Origin: CAZCZR01 sp964503455
GTDB lineage: Bacteria; Bacillota; Clostridia; UBA1381
DNA length: 59,829 nt
Direction of reading: 5' to 3'
NCBI GenBank assembly: GCA_964503455.1
Contig: CAZCZR010000002.1
Coordinates: 1 to 59,829, forward strand
The notes under the pieces are model-generated. The model was not told where the DNA came from, ran no database searches, and saw only the letters and a program-made list of their open reading frames with translations. Both the position numbers and the translations under genes were made by a program. Within the stretch, counting starts at the first letter, position 1. Every line of letters starts with the position of its first letter. This document shows positions 8,499 through 17,029 of the stretch, in pieces.

Positions 8499-9938
8499 TT
8501 ACCGCGTTTTATTCAATATGTCATATACGACAACTCTCTCATCAAAGTCGTGCTTTTCCTTGCCTATTATCTGATATGTTTCCTGACCCTTTCCCGCAAG
8601 TATTATAATATCGTCCTTGCGTCCGTGTTCAAGAGCGTAGCGTATCGCCTCGCGGCGGTTGCATATGCGCACATACTCGCCGTCGGTCCGCTTTATGCCT
8701 TCCTCTATCATGTCAATGATATGCTCCGGATCCTCGGTGCGCGGATTGTCCGATGTGAGTATGGTAAAATCCGAAAGCCGTCCGGATATTTCGCCCATAA
8801 CGGCGCGCTTGGTGTTATCTCTGTCGCCTCCGCAGCCGAACAGCGTCACCACCCTGCCCTTCGCAAATTCCTTTACCGCCGTTATAATATTTTCCAGTCC
8901 ATCCGGCGTATGAGCGTAGTCTATGATGACCGTATAGTCGGTGTCTGTCGGGACTACCTCAACCCTGCCCACAACTCCGGGCGCGTTTTTAAGTCCCTCT
9001 GTTATATCCTCGCCGCCGATGCCCATCTCTATCGCGACTCCTATTGCCGACAAAGCGTTATACACGCTGAATTTTCCGGGTATCGGTATTGATATATGGT
9101 GCGTCTTTCCTTTATAATCGAGGTCAAACTCCGAGCCGCGCGCGGTTATTTCTATATTATGCGCTCTTACGTCCGCCTCGCCGAGGCCGACTGTCAGAAT
9201 ACTGCATTTCGCGTCCGCCGCTATTTTCCTGCCGCCCTCGTCGTCGGTGTTGATAACGCCCTTGTCGCACATATCAAACAGCTTAGCCTTGGCGGCGAGA
9301 TAATTTTCCATAGTCTTGTGAAAGTCGAGATGATCCTGCGTTACGTTTGTGAACACCCCCACATCGAAGCTGCAGCCGTATACTCTGTCAAGCTCCAGCG
9401 CGTGGCTTGACACCTCCATGACAACGCAGTCTGCGCCGTTTTCATACATTTCCTCAAATAGCTGCTGAAGCTCCGGCGCGTTCGGCGTAGTCGGGGTATT
9501 GGATTGTGTGATAAGCACCTTGTCGCCGACTATATTCTGATTTGTGCCTATGACGCCGACGTGCTTTCCCGCGTGCTCAAGTATGCTTTTTACAAGGTAG
9601 GTCGTCGTGGTTTTTCCGTTGGTGCCGGTCACGCCCACAAGGTCAAAATGCCTTGAGGGATAGCCGTAGTATCTCGCGGCAAGCTCCGCCAGATACCTTC
9701 TTGTGTTGTCGGTGTATATAACAGGCGTCCCGACGTCTATCCTCTTCTCCGCCACAATCACGCCGGCGCCGTTTTCCTCCGCGCTTTTGGCGTATTTGTG
9801 TCCGTCCTGCTCAAAGCCCGTTATACATACAAACACTCCGCCCGGAATCACCCGCCTTGAATCGTATGCTATGCCCGGTATATCAAAATCACCGTATGAC
9901 GCATCCCACTTATCCTCAAATAATTTACTTGCCAGCAT
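8499..9938 (-). CDS. murE: UDP-MurNAc-tripeptide synthetase MurE (meso-DAP type)
   Basis: MurE adds the third stem-peptide residue. The 479-residue protein has GVTGTNGKTTTTYL as the ATP loop, MEVSSHALELDRV, and the specificity motif DNPR (in TSDNPRTEDP), which in this family goes with meso-diaminopimelate rather than lysine. The wall is therefore predicted to be meso-DAP type. I prefer the ATG at 9938, which has AAAGGA 11 nt upstream; a GTG at 9947 is only 2 nt from that site. The gene ends 90 bp before murF. Confidence 0.96.
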   Translation of the reverse strand: MLASKLFEDKWDASYGDFDIPGIAYDSRRVIPGGVFVCITGFEQDGHKYAKSAEENGAGVIVAEKRIDVGTPVIYTDNTRRYLAELAARYYGYPSRHFDLVGVTGTNGKTTTTYLVKSILEHAGKHVGVIGTNQNIVGDKVLITQSNTPTTPNAPELQQLFEEMYENGADCVVMEVSSHALELDRVYGCSFDVGVFTNVTQDHLDFHKTMENYLAAKAKLFDMCDKGVINTDDEGGRKIAADAKCSILTVGLGEADVRAHNIEITARGSEFDLDYKGKTHHISIPIPGKFSVYNALSAIGVAIEMGIGGEDITEGLKNAPGVVGRVEVVPTDTDYTVIIDYAHTPDGLENIITAVKEFAKGRVVTLFGCGGDRDNTKRAVMGEISGRLSDFTILTSDNPRTEDPEHIIDMIEEGIKRTDGEYVRICNRREAIRYALEHGRKDDIIILAGKGQETYQIIGKEKHDFDERVVVYDILNKTR

Positions 9939-9965
9939 CCGAATCACAATCCTTTCAAAACGTAA

Positions 9966-12458
9966 TCAGTCTGTAGAAGCGTGCCTGAACTCAACACCCA
10001 CGACTGTAGACGGAGCGACCTTCTGCCCCGGCTCAATACTCTGCTTGAACGCGTAAGAGCCGCTTGAATCTATCTGACCTGCTCCCACGATCTCAAAGTT
10101 CAGACCCGCATTCGTTATTCTGCTGCGCGCTTCTTCTATCGAGTAACCGGAAACGTCAGGCACCGTTACGGTGATGTCATCTTCCTGTTCCTCTGTATAC
10201 AGCACTATGCTTGATTTCTCTTTAAGTGTTATTCCCGGCTTCGGCAGCTGTGACACTACCGTATCGCCTTTTCCGTCTATCTTGCAGGCAAAGCCCGATT
10301 TTTCAGCCTTGCGCTGCGCTTCCTCCAATGTAAGTCCCCTAAGGTCAGGAACCTCCATAAGCACATCGGGTTCCTCGCCCTCGGTATATTCTCTTTCAAC
10401 GCCCAGATAATCCAGCGTATCCTCCAGTATCGAGCCTACAAGCGGCGCCGCGAGAGTGCCGCCGTATTTATTGTCCACCTGCGGCTCGTCAAGCATTACA
10501 AGGCATATCACCTGCGGATCCTCCGCCGGAGCGAATCCCACAAACGACGCTATTCTCTTGCCCTCGTTTCGGTTTCCCTTTTCGCTTGTGCCTGTCTTGC
10601 CGCCGATGCGGTAGCCCTTTATATACGCGTTCTTTGCCGTACCGTCCGGAGCCGATACAACCGTTTCAAGCAGCTCTCTCATCGTGTCGGAGGTCTGCTT
10701 TGAAATGACTGTGTTCACTACCTCCGGCTGATAGCTTTTGATTATGCCCGAATCGTTTCTTATTTCCTTTACTATGTGCGGCTTCATAAGGTTTCCGCCG
10801 TTTATTACCGCCGATATTGCGGTTATAAGCTGCAGCGGCGTTACCTGAAAGCCTTGACCGAAAGCGCTTGTCGCAAGATCGACGCTTGACATCTTGCCTG
10901 TGTAGTAAATGCTCCCCGCCTCGCCCGGAAGCTCTATGCCCGTCTTTCTTGTAAGACCGAACGCCGAGAAATACTCCATGAACTTTTCGGCGCCGAGCTT
11001 CAGACCGGTTTCCATAAATACGGGGTTGCACGAATGGCGTATGCCCTCGGCAAAGGTCTGTATTCCGTGACCGGAGGTGTTGTGGCAGTGTATTTCACGG
11101 TCGCCCACCTTTTTCATTCCGGTGCAGTTAAACGTCGTGTTGACGTCGATAACGCCTTCCTCCAAGGCCGCCGCCGCGGTTATTATCTTAAATGCCGAGC
11201 CCGGCTCGTATGAATCGGATATCGCCTTGTTTCTCCACATCCTGTTTCGCAGATATACCGTAAGACGCTGCTGTATCTCCTCGTCGCTGAGATACAGCGA
11301 TGAGAAAAACTCGCGGTTCTTTATTTTGTAATCCTGCTCATATTCCTCCTCAAAGGCTTCCTTGTCAAAGTCGTCCCCCTCCTCTTTCGAGGCGAGGTTC
11401 TCCGCATCCTGCATAAGCAGCTTCATGCGCGTCATTTCCTTGCCGTAGCTTTCAAGGGCGTCCTTTTCGTTTTCATATTCCTCTTCTTCGCTTTCGGTAG
11501 GCTCCTTCGATGAGGGAGCGTTCGCAAGCACAGTGTAATCAAAGGACTGAAGCATACTCTCGATCTTCGCGGTATTGTTCGGATCGTTCGGATCAAAATC
11601 CGGCTTTGACGCCATGGCGAGTATCTCGCCTGTAGTGGGATCCATTATGATTCCCGCCGCGCCCTCTTTAAGCTTGTATTCCGAGATCGCCGTTTCAAGA
11701 TGCTTTTCCAAAAACTGCTGTATTGTTTCATCTATAGTAAGAACCACATCCGCGCCCTCGGACGGAGCTGTTACATATTCCATTTCATTTTCGGTGAGGG
11801 TTTCGCCGTTTGCCTGCTGCAGCGAGCTTATGCTGCCCGCCGTACCCGTAAGATAGGAGTCGAACTTAAGCTCCACACCCTGCAGGCCGTTGTTGTCATA
11901 TCCCGTAAAGCCCACGACATGAGGCGCTATACCGAATGAATAATATCTTTTGGAGTCCTCCTCGAAATATATGCCGGTGAACTTCTTGGACACGTCGTCC
12001 TCGTCGGCTTTTCCGTCTCCGTCGGAATCCTTCATTGCTTTTAAGGCCTTCACCGCCTCCGCCTGCTCCACGGAAAGACGCTTCTTTATTACCTGATAGC
12101 GCCTGTTCTCCTTTGTCAGAAGCTCAAGCACCTTATCCTCGTCCATATCTATGATGGGCGCTATAGCGCGCGCAGCGTATTCGGCGTCGCCTTTTTTCTC
12201 AACGTCCTGCGGATTGCAGACAAGAGTGTTCACCGAGCCGCTTGACGCAAGAGTTTTTCCGTTGCGGTCGTATATATCGCCGCGTGAGGCGGTTATTTCC
12301 GACTCGCCCGTCTGCTGCTCCAGCGCCGCCGTTTTAAGCTCGCTGCCCCTTACCGTCTGCCAGTACGCCGTCCTGCCTATAAGTACGACAAAAATCAGCG
12401 AAAGCACCGAAAAAAACACTATACTTCGCGTTTTTATGTTTGTCAGATTTATTTTCAA
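9966..12458 (-). CDS. Class B penicillin-binding protein with two PASTA domains (PBP2B/SpoVD type)
   Basis: This transpeptidase cross-links septal peptidoglycan with an FtsW-type polymerase. In order it has a short cytoplasmic tail, one membrane helix (about 12-30), the dimerisation domain, the transpeptidase domain with SAFK (active Ser 421), SCN (476-478) and KTG (621-623), and two C-terminal PASTA repeats (about 703-765 and 770-830). Two insertions are unusual. DSDGDGKADEDD (144-155) reads like a calcium-binding loop. A very acidic, Glu-rich segment at about 295-405 separates the FDPNDP motif from SDSYEPGSAFK; these are normally only a few tens of residues apart. The start is TTG with AAGGA 11 nt upstream. 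At 830 residues it is longer than the usual 640-750. Confidence 0.93.
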   Translation of the reverse strand: MKINLTNIKTRSIVFFSVLSLIFVVLIGRTAYWQTVRGSELKTAALEQQTGESEITASRGDIYDRNGKTLASSGSVNTLVCNPQDVEKKGDAEYAARAIAPIIDMDEDKVLELLTKENRRYQVIKKRLSVEQAEAVKALKAMKDSDGDGKADEDDVSKKFTGIYFEEDSKRYYSFGIAPHVVGFTGYDNNGLQGVELKFDSYLTGTAGSISSLQQANGETLTENEMEYVTAPSEGADVVLTIDETIQQFLEKHLETAISEYKLKEGAAGIIMDPTTGEILAMASKPDFDPNDPNNTAKIESMLQSFDYTVLANAPSSKEPTESEEEEYENEKDALESYGKEMTRMKLLMQDAENLASKEEGDDFDKEAFEEEYEQDYKIKNREFFSSLYLSDEEIQQRLTVYLRNRMWRNKAISDSYEPGSAFKIITAAAALEEGVIDVNTTFNCTGMKKVGDREIHCHNTSGHGIQTFAEGIRHSCNPVFMETGLKLGAEKFMEYFSAFGLTRKTGIELPGEAGSIYYTGKMSSVDLATSAFGQGFQVTPLQLITAISAVINGGNLMKPHIVKEIRNDSGIIKSYQPEVVNTVISKQTSDTMRELLETVVSAPDGTAKNAYIKGYRIGGKTGTSEKGNRNEGKRIASFVGFAPAEDPQVICLVMLDEPQVDNKYGGTLAAPLVGSILEDTLDYLGVEREYTEGEEPDVLMEVPDLRGLTLEEAQRKAEKSGFACKIDGKGDTVVSQLPKPGITLKEKSSIVLYTEEQEDDITVTVPDVSGYSIEEARSRITNAGLNFEIVGAGQIDSSGSYAFKQSIEPGQKVAPSTVVGVEFRHASTD

Positions 12459-12528
12459 TGATTACTCATTCCTTTTTATGTACCGAATCACGGCAGGCGC
12501 CCAAGCCGTCCGCCGAGCGTACCGATAA

Positions 12529-13014
12529 TTATTTTATGCTGAACATATCTATAATATTCTGCTTCAGAGAGGAGAAGAACTTCCCTATCCTGCTCTGCGC
12601 GCTCTCTACCGACTGCGATGTGGTTTCGGTTTTATCCTCCTGCTGTATATCAACATAAATCGTCTGGTATTTTTCGGGTCTCTGCATACCGAGTCTTTGT
12701 GTGGCTTCCTTCTCTATCGCCGCCAGATCGACGCTCTGCTCCAGCTCAAACATCATCTGGCTGTTCGTTGCCTGAAGCTCCTCAACCTGCGAACGCAGGC
12801 TGTCTATCTCCGAGCGCGTTTCGTTCACCGACACATATTTTGAAATCATAAACATAGCCGCAGAGGCTATCATTAATATGCAGACTATCCTTCTTATATA
12901 TTTTATTTTATGCATTCTTTGATTCTTCTTTTTCCTATACGCTTTAATTTTCGCATCTTGTATCACAGGGTCATCGTAATCGAGCCTGTATGCCAAATTT
13001 GAGCTGTTCTGCAT
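12529..13014 (-). CDS. ftsL: FtsL-like septum formation initiator
   Basis: A bitopic membrane protein of 161 residues: a basic cytoplasmic tail (RKKKNQR, HKIKYIRR), one membrane helix at about 42-60, then a heptad-like coiled coil (about 65-95, ETRSEIDSLRSQVEEL), and a polar tail. FtsL joins DivIC/FtsB and recruits PBP and FtsW. Sequence identity in this family is low, so the call rests on topology and on the position between rsmH and the class B PBP. The ATG at 13014 starts the frame. Confidence 0.85.
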   Translation of the reverse strand: MQNSSNLAYRLDYDDPVIQDAKIKAYRKKKNQRMHKIKYIRRIVCILMIASAAMFMISKYVSVNETRSEIDSLRSQVEELQATNSQMMFELEQSVDLAAIEKEATQRLGMQRPEKYQTIYVDIQQEDKTETTSQSVESAQSRIGKFFSSLKQNIIDMFSIK

Positions 13015-13062
13015 AAATCCTAAATCCCTTCGATTTTACCGCGCCTGTATTATCGGCGTTTT

Positions 13063-13995
13063 TCAAAGCTTTTCAAGTATCCTCAGCTTCGCGCTTTTGG
13101 ACCTTGAATTGTTCGATATTTCTTCCTCCGACGGGAGGATCGGCTTTCGCGTTAGCGTCTTTGCCTTCGGCTTGTTGCCGCATACACATACCGGAAAGCT
13201 TTTCGGACAGATGCACCCCGCGGCAAGCGCCGCGAACGTCTGCTTCGTTATCCTGTCCTCAAGAGAATGAAACGTTATGACGCAAAGTCTGCCGCCCGGC
13301 TTAAGCACCGAGCATATGTCCTCTATCGCCTGCTTCAGTATCTCAAGCTCGCCGTTTACCTCTATCCTGACCGCCTGAAAAACTCTTTTCGCCGGATGTC
13401 CTCCTCCGGCTCTCATTTTCGCGGGTATAGCCGCCTTTATTATGTCTGTCAGTTCAAATGTCGTTTCTATCGGCTTTTTTTCACGCTCCCGCACAATAAA
13501 CTCCGCTATGCGCTTGGACCACTTTTCCTCGCCGTAGGCGTAGAACACCTCGGCAAGACGCTCGGCGCTGTAGGTGTTTATCACCTCATAAGCATCCTTT
13601 TTCGCGTCGCGGCTCATTCGCATATCAAGACGCGCGTTGTGCATATAGCTGAAGCCCCGCTCACCGTTGTCGAGCTGATATGAGCTTACTCCCAGGTCAA
13701 GCATCACGCCGTCAACGGCTTCTATATTATCTTTTGAAAGTATGTCCTTTATATCCTTGAAATTGCCTTTTACCGCATGAAACCTTTCGCCGTATGAGGC
13801 AAGCCTTTCCGATGCCGCCGCGACAGCCTCGCCGTCACGGTCTATCCCTATGACCCTTGCCGTTTCGCACTCCGAGAGGATTCCTTCGGTATGACCTCCG
13901 CCGCCGAGAGTGCCGTCCACGTACAGTCCGCCGCCGCGGATATTCAACCCGTCAAGCGTTTCGCGGTACAGTACCGGTATATGTTTAAACTCCAT
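13063..13995 (-). CDS. rsmH: 16S rRNA m4C1402 methyltransferase RsmH
   Basis: RsmH N4-methylates C1402 in the ribosomal P site using SAM. The 310-residue protein opens with HIPVLYRETLDGL and has the SAM site DGTLGGGGHT, IGIDRDGEAV and DGVMLDLGVSSYQLD, a helical insert, and the C-terminal ITFHSLEDRITKQ and TRKPILPSEEE. Family length is about 310. It is the second gene of the dcw operon, after mraZ, as usual. Confidence 0.97.
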   Translation of the reverse strand: MEFKHIPVLYRETLDGLNIRGGGLYVDGTLGGGGHTEGILSECETARVIGIDRDGEAVAAASERLASYGERFHAVKGNFKDIKDILSKDNIEAVDGVMLDLGVSSYQLDNGERGFSYMHNARLDMRMSRDAKKDAYEVINTYSAERLAEVFYAYGEEKWSKRIAEFIVREREKKPIETTFELTDIIKAAIPAKMRAGGGHPAKRVFQAVRIEVNGELEILKQAIEDICSVLKPGGRLCVITFHSLEDRITKQTFAALAAGCICPKSFPVCVCGNKPKAKTLTRKPILPSEEEISNNSRSKSAKLRILEKL

Positions 13996-14021
13996 TTTGC
14001 TCTCCCCGGCTTAAGCGTCTG

Positions 14022-14468
14022 TTATATATTGATGCCGTATTCCTTGATGCCGTTAAGCAGTATATCCTCCGAGAGCGACTCGTTGTACCGCTTCCATTCT
14101 TCCTTGTCCCAAAGCTCCAGACGCTGGTTCGCGCCTACAAGAACAATGTCCTTTTCAAGCCCCGCATATTCCAACAGACGCTTTGAAACGGTGACTCGTC
14201 CCTGTTTGTCTATCTCCTGACACGTCGCCCGTCCGAAAAACAGCCTTACAAACGCGGCTGCGTTCTTATCCGTTGTGGTCGGCAGCGCCCTGATCTTGTG
14301 CGAAAGCTTCTCCCATTCATCCTCTGTGTACAAATGCAGGCACTTGTCAGATACCGACGGCGTTATATACACGTTCTTCGACAGCGCGTCGCGCAGCTTT
14401 GACGGCAGCACAAACCTGCCCCTGTCATCCAGCTGGCGTTCAAGCTCGTCAACAAAAAATACAGACAC
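14022..14468 (-). CDS. mraZ: Transcriptional regulator MraZ
   Basis: MraZ is an AbrB-fold, ring-forming DNA-binding protein that regulates its own dcw operon. The 148-residue frame has the two expected half-repeats, LDDRGRFVLPSKLRDAL and IDKQGRVTVSKRLLEYA. The first GTG in frame (14477) lies 1-2 nt from GGAAG. The GTG at 14468 has that site 8 nt upstream and gives the normal N-terminus (SVFFVDELERQLDDRGR), so I chose it. A promoter and an array of 10-bp-spaced GCTCC repeats lie just upstream, the expected autoregulatory site. Confidence 0.95.
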   Translation of the reverse strand: MSVFFVDELERQLDDRGRFVLPSKLRDALSKNVYITPSVSDKCLHLYTEDEWEKLSHKIRALPTTTDKNAAAFVRLFFGRATCQEIDKQGRVTVSKRLLEYAGLEKDIVLVGANQRLELWDKEEWKRYNESLSEDILLNGIKEYGINI

Positions 14469-14539
14469 CGTCCTCACTTCCTTTCACGGCCGTACAATTA
14501 CTTTGGCAATCACGGGCAGACGGCAAATTTTCGTTTCAT

Positions 14540-14606
14540 TTTGCTCCCATTTGCTCCAATCTGCTCCCCATGCTACCATTTTACTATACTTTCGTGAAAA
14601 ATGCAA
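14540..14606 (-). promoter_or_regulatory. mraZ/dcw promoter with MraZ-type operator array
   Basis: On the minus strand TTGCAT (14606-14601) and TAAAAT (14583-14578) form a sigma-A promoter with a 17-bp spacer. At and after the expected start site, GCTCC recurs on the plus strand at 14543, 14553 and 14563, exactly 10 bp apart, with GCTAC at 14572. Read on the coding strand these are TGGGAGC, TTGGAGC, GGGGAGC and TGGTAGC. MraZ is known to bind tandem TGGGN-like repeats with a one-turn period in the mraZ 5' leader. Confidence 0.8.
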
Positions 14607-14609
14607 GAG

Positions 14610-14909
14610 TTTTTTCAAAAAAAATATAATATTAAATAAATTTTTATTTACCTCTTGTAAGCGCGGCGAAAATGTGTTACAATATTGTTTACGGACCTCC
14701 CCCAGATATTGGGGGTACCCTAAGGAAATTCCACTATATTTCGTGTATATTTCTATTGTAACACAAATATTACGTTTTGTGAACCCCTTTTTTAAATTTT
14801 CTTATCATTTATGTTACAAATATTTCACGAATGTTACAAAGATTTTTGGAGGATATGTTAATAGGAAGGCATTTGCCCGTTTAAAGCAGGCTCTAAGGAG
14901 GAGAATTAA
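14610..14909. other. mraZ-lgt divergent intergenic region
   Basis: This AT-rich stretch has no gene. It carries a short perfect hairpin, CCCCCA (14699-14704) with TGGGGG (14710-14715), loop GATAT. GTTACAA occurs at 14676, 14813 and 14833 and inverted at 14756; the 10-mer ATGTTACAAA occurs at 14811 and 14831, exactly 20 bp apart. An lgt promoter is probable, but the best fit (TTACAA 14834, 17 bp, GTTAAT 14857) is weak. Confidence 0.5.
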
Positions 14910-15728
14910 ATGAATACCGTATCATTTCCCCGTCTGGGACTTGAATTTCACATACGCCCTGAGGCGTTTTATATAGGCTCGAAGCCCATATATCTGTACG
15001 CGATTTTTATAATGGCGGGTTTTCTGCTCGGCGTGCTGTTTGCGGCGCTTTCCGCGCGAAAAAGAGGCGTAAGCGCCGACAATGTGCTTGACGTTGCCAT
15101 ATACGGGCTTGCCGCGGGCATCATCGGCGCGAGGATATACTACGTCATATTCGCATGGGACGAGTTTCGCGGCGATATTTTAAGCGTGTTCAAAATATGG
15201 GAGGGCGGCCTTGCGATCTACGGCGGTCTTGCGGGGGCGGTCATAGCGGCGCTGATATACTGCCGCATAAAAAAGATAAGCTTTCTTGCCATAGCCGATA
15301 TATGCGCCCCGTCGCTGCTTATCGGTCAGGCGATAGGGCGGTTCGGAAATTTCGTCAACTGCGAGGTATACGGCAGGGAAACCGCAAGCCTGTTCGGTAT
15401 GTCGATAAACGGCGCGGCGCCCGTTCATCCGCTGTTTTTGTACGAGGCGGCATGGAATGTGCTTGGTCTTATACTTATACTTATTTTCCGCGATAAAAAG
15501 CGCGCCGACGGTCAGGTATTTTTTGCCTATACGGCATGGTACTCCGCCGGAAGGCTCGTCCTTGAAGGCATGAGGGACACAAGCTATATACTCTATCTCA
15601 TACCCGGAAAGCTCGGTATCTCGCAAGCCGTGTCGGCTCTGCTGCTTGTATTTTCCGTCGGTGCGATGGTATTTCTCGCAAAAAGGGGAAAAAAGCCTGA
15701 CGCTTCGCAAAAGGGGCAGGAACTTTGA
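14910..15728 (+). CDS. lgt: Prolipoprotein diacylglyceryl transferase Lgt
   Basis: Lgt moves diacylglycerol from phosphatidylglycerol to the lipobox cysteine of prolipoproteins in the membrane. The 272-residue protein has about seven membrane helices and the hallmark GQAIGRFGNFVNCEVYG, followed by HPLFLYEAAWN. A strong site, AAGGAGG, precedes the ATG. It would serve the lipoproteins seen elsewhere in this window. The CDF gene follows after 77 bp, which may or may not be one transcript. Confidence 0.97.
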   Translation: MNTVSFPRLGLEFHIRPEAFYIGSKPIYLYAIFIMAGFLLGVLFAALSARKRGVSADNVLDVAIYGLAAGIIGARIYYVIFAWDEFRGDILSVFKIWEGGLAIYGGLAGAVIAALIYCRIKKISFLAIADICAPSLLIGQAIGRFGNFVNCEVYGRETASLFGMSINGAAPVHPLFLYEAAWNVLGLILILIFRDKKRADGQVFFAYTAWYSAGRLVLEGMRDTSYILYLIPGKLGISQAVSALLLVFSVGAMVFLAKRGKKPDASQKGQEL

Positions 15729-15805
15729 ATATCATACCGCGCCGGTGCATATGATGTATATTACCGCCAAATAAATCTATCATCTTTTTAGGAGGGCATT
15801 TTTCA

Positions 15806-16984
15806 ATGACAAACCTGCTTATAAGGCTTTTCGTGCCGGATTCGGGCGCGGATACCGCTTCCGCGCGCGCGGCATACGGCAGACTTGCCGGAGTGACCGC
15901 GATAATATGCAACACTCTGCTTTTCGCTTTAAAGCTTACTGCCGGCATACTGTTCGGCTCGCTGTCCGTTACCGCGGACGGCATAAACAATCTTTTCGAC
16001 GCGTCATCGGGCATTATAAACATCCTCGGCTTCAAAATGGCAAGCAAGCCTGCGGACGCGGAGCATCCGTACGGCCACGCGAGGTACGAATATTTGGCAG
16101 GACTTTTCGTGTCGGTGCTTATCATAGTGATAGGCGTAGAGCTTCTCAAGGACAGCGTAGCAAGGATAATCCGCCCTTCGCGGGTGGAGTTCGGGTTCCT
16201 CACGGCGGCGGTGCTTTTGTTTTCCATCGCGCTGAAGCTGTGGCTTGCGCGGTTCAACTCCGTTTTGGGAAAGCGCATAAACTCGAAAGCTCTCGCCGCA
16301 ACGGCAGCCGACAGCCGCAACGATGTTATAAGCACATCGGCGGTGCTTATCGCCGCGGCGGTGTCGCACTTTACTCCGCTGGAGCTTGACGGCTGGATGG
16401 GTCTTGCGGTGGCGGCGTTCATTCTTTACGGCGGCGCGGGACTTATAAAAGACACGCTCGATCCGCTTCTGGGCAACGCGCCCGATCCGGAGCTTGCGGA
16501 AAGCATACGCAAAAAGATACTTTCATATCCCGGCGTTCTCGGCACGCACGATCTGCTGCTGCACGATTACGGCCCCGGCAGACAGTTCGCAAGCGTCCAT
16601 GTGGAGATGTCCGCAAAGGAGGACGTTATAAAAAGTCACGATATTATCGACAGCATAGAGCATGACTTTTTGGAAAACGACAATCTGCATATGATAGTGC
16701 ATTATGACCCGATCGTGACCGAGGACGCGGGCATGGGGCATATGAGAGCCTGCATCACAAAAGCGGCGAAAAGCATAGACGAGTCGATCTCCATACACGA
16801 TATCAGGCTCGTCCCAGGGAAAGCGCATCCGAGAGTTATCTTCGACTGCGTTATACCTCCTGAGCTTGACGGGCGCGCGGACGAGATACGCGGCTTTATA
16901 AGCGGCGCGGTATCAGCCGAATATCCCAACTGCCGCTGCGTGATAAACCTAGAAACAGGCTACGCCGCTATGCCGCACGACTGA
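15806..16984 (+). CDS. Cation diffusion facilitator family transporter
   Basis: CDF proteins export divalent metals (Zn, Mn, Fe, Co) in exchange for protons. The 392-residue protein has six predicted membrane helices (about 25-215), the TM2 motif TADGINNLFDASSG and the TM5 motif AADSRNDVISTSAV that supply the metal-site Asp residues, and HPYGHARYEYLAG in the TM2-3 loop. A cytoplasmic dimerisation domain follows from about 225 with an extra tail reaching 392, longer than a minimal CDF (about 300). Asn stands where many Zn exporters have His in TM2, so the metal is not settled. AGGAGG is upstream. Confidence 0.92.
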   Translation: MTNLLIRLFVPDSGADTASARAAYGRLAGVTAIICNTLLFALKLTAGILFGSLSVTADGINNLFDASSGIINILGFKMASKPADAEHPYGHARYEYLAGLFVSVLIIVIGVELLKDSVARIIRPSRVEFGFLTAAVLLFSIALKLWLARFNSVLGKRINSKALAATAADSRNDVISTSAVLIAAAVSHFTPLELDGWMGLAVAAFILYGGAGLIKDTLDPLLGNAPDPELAESIRKKILSYPGVLGTHDLLLHDYGPGRQFASVHVEMSAKEDVIKSHDIIDSIEHDFLENDNLHMIVHYDPIVTEDAGMGHMRACITKAAKSIDESISIHDIRLVPGKAHPRVIFDCVIPPELDGRADEIRGFISGAVSAEYPNCRCVINLETGYAAMPHD

Positions 16985-17029
16985 TTTATTAAAATACCGC
17001 CGGTAATTTAAACGAAATGGGGGATAAAA

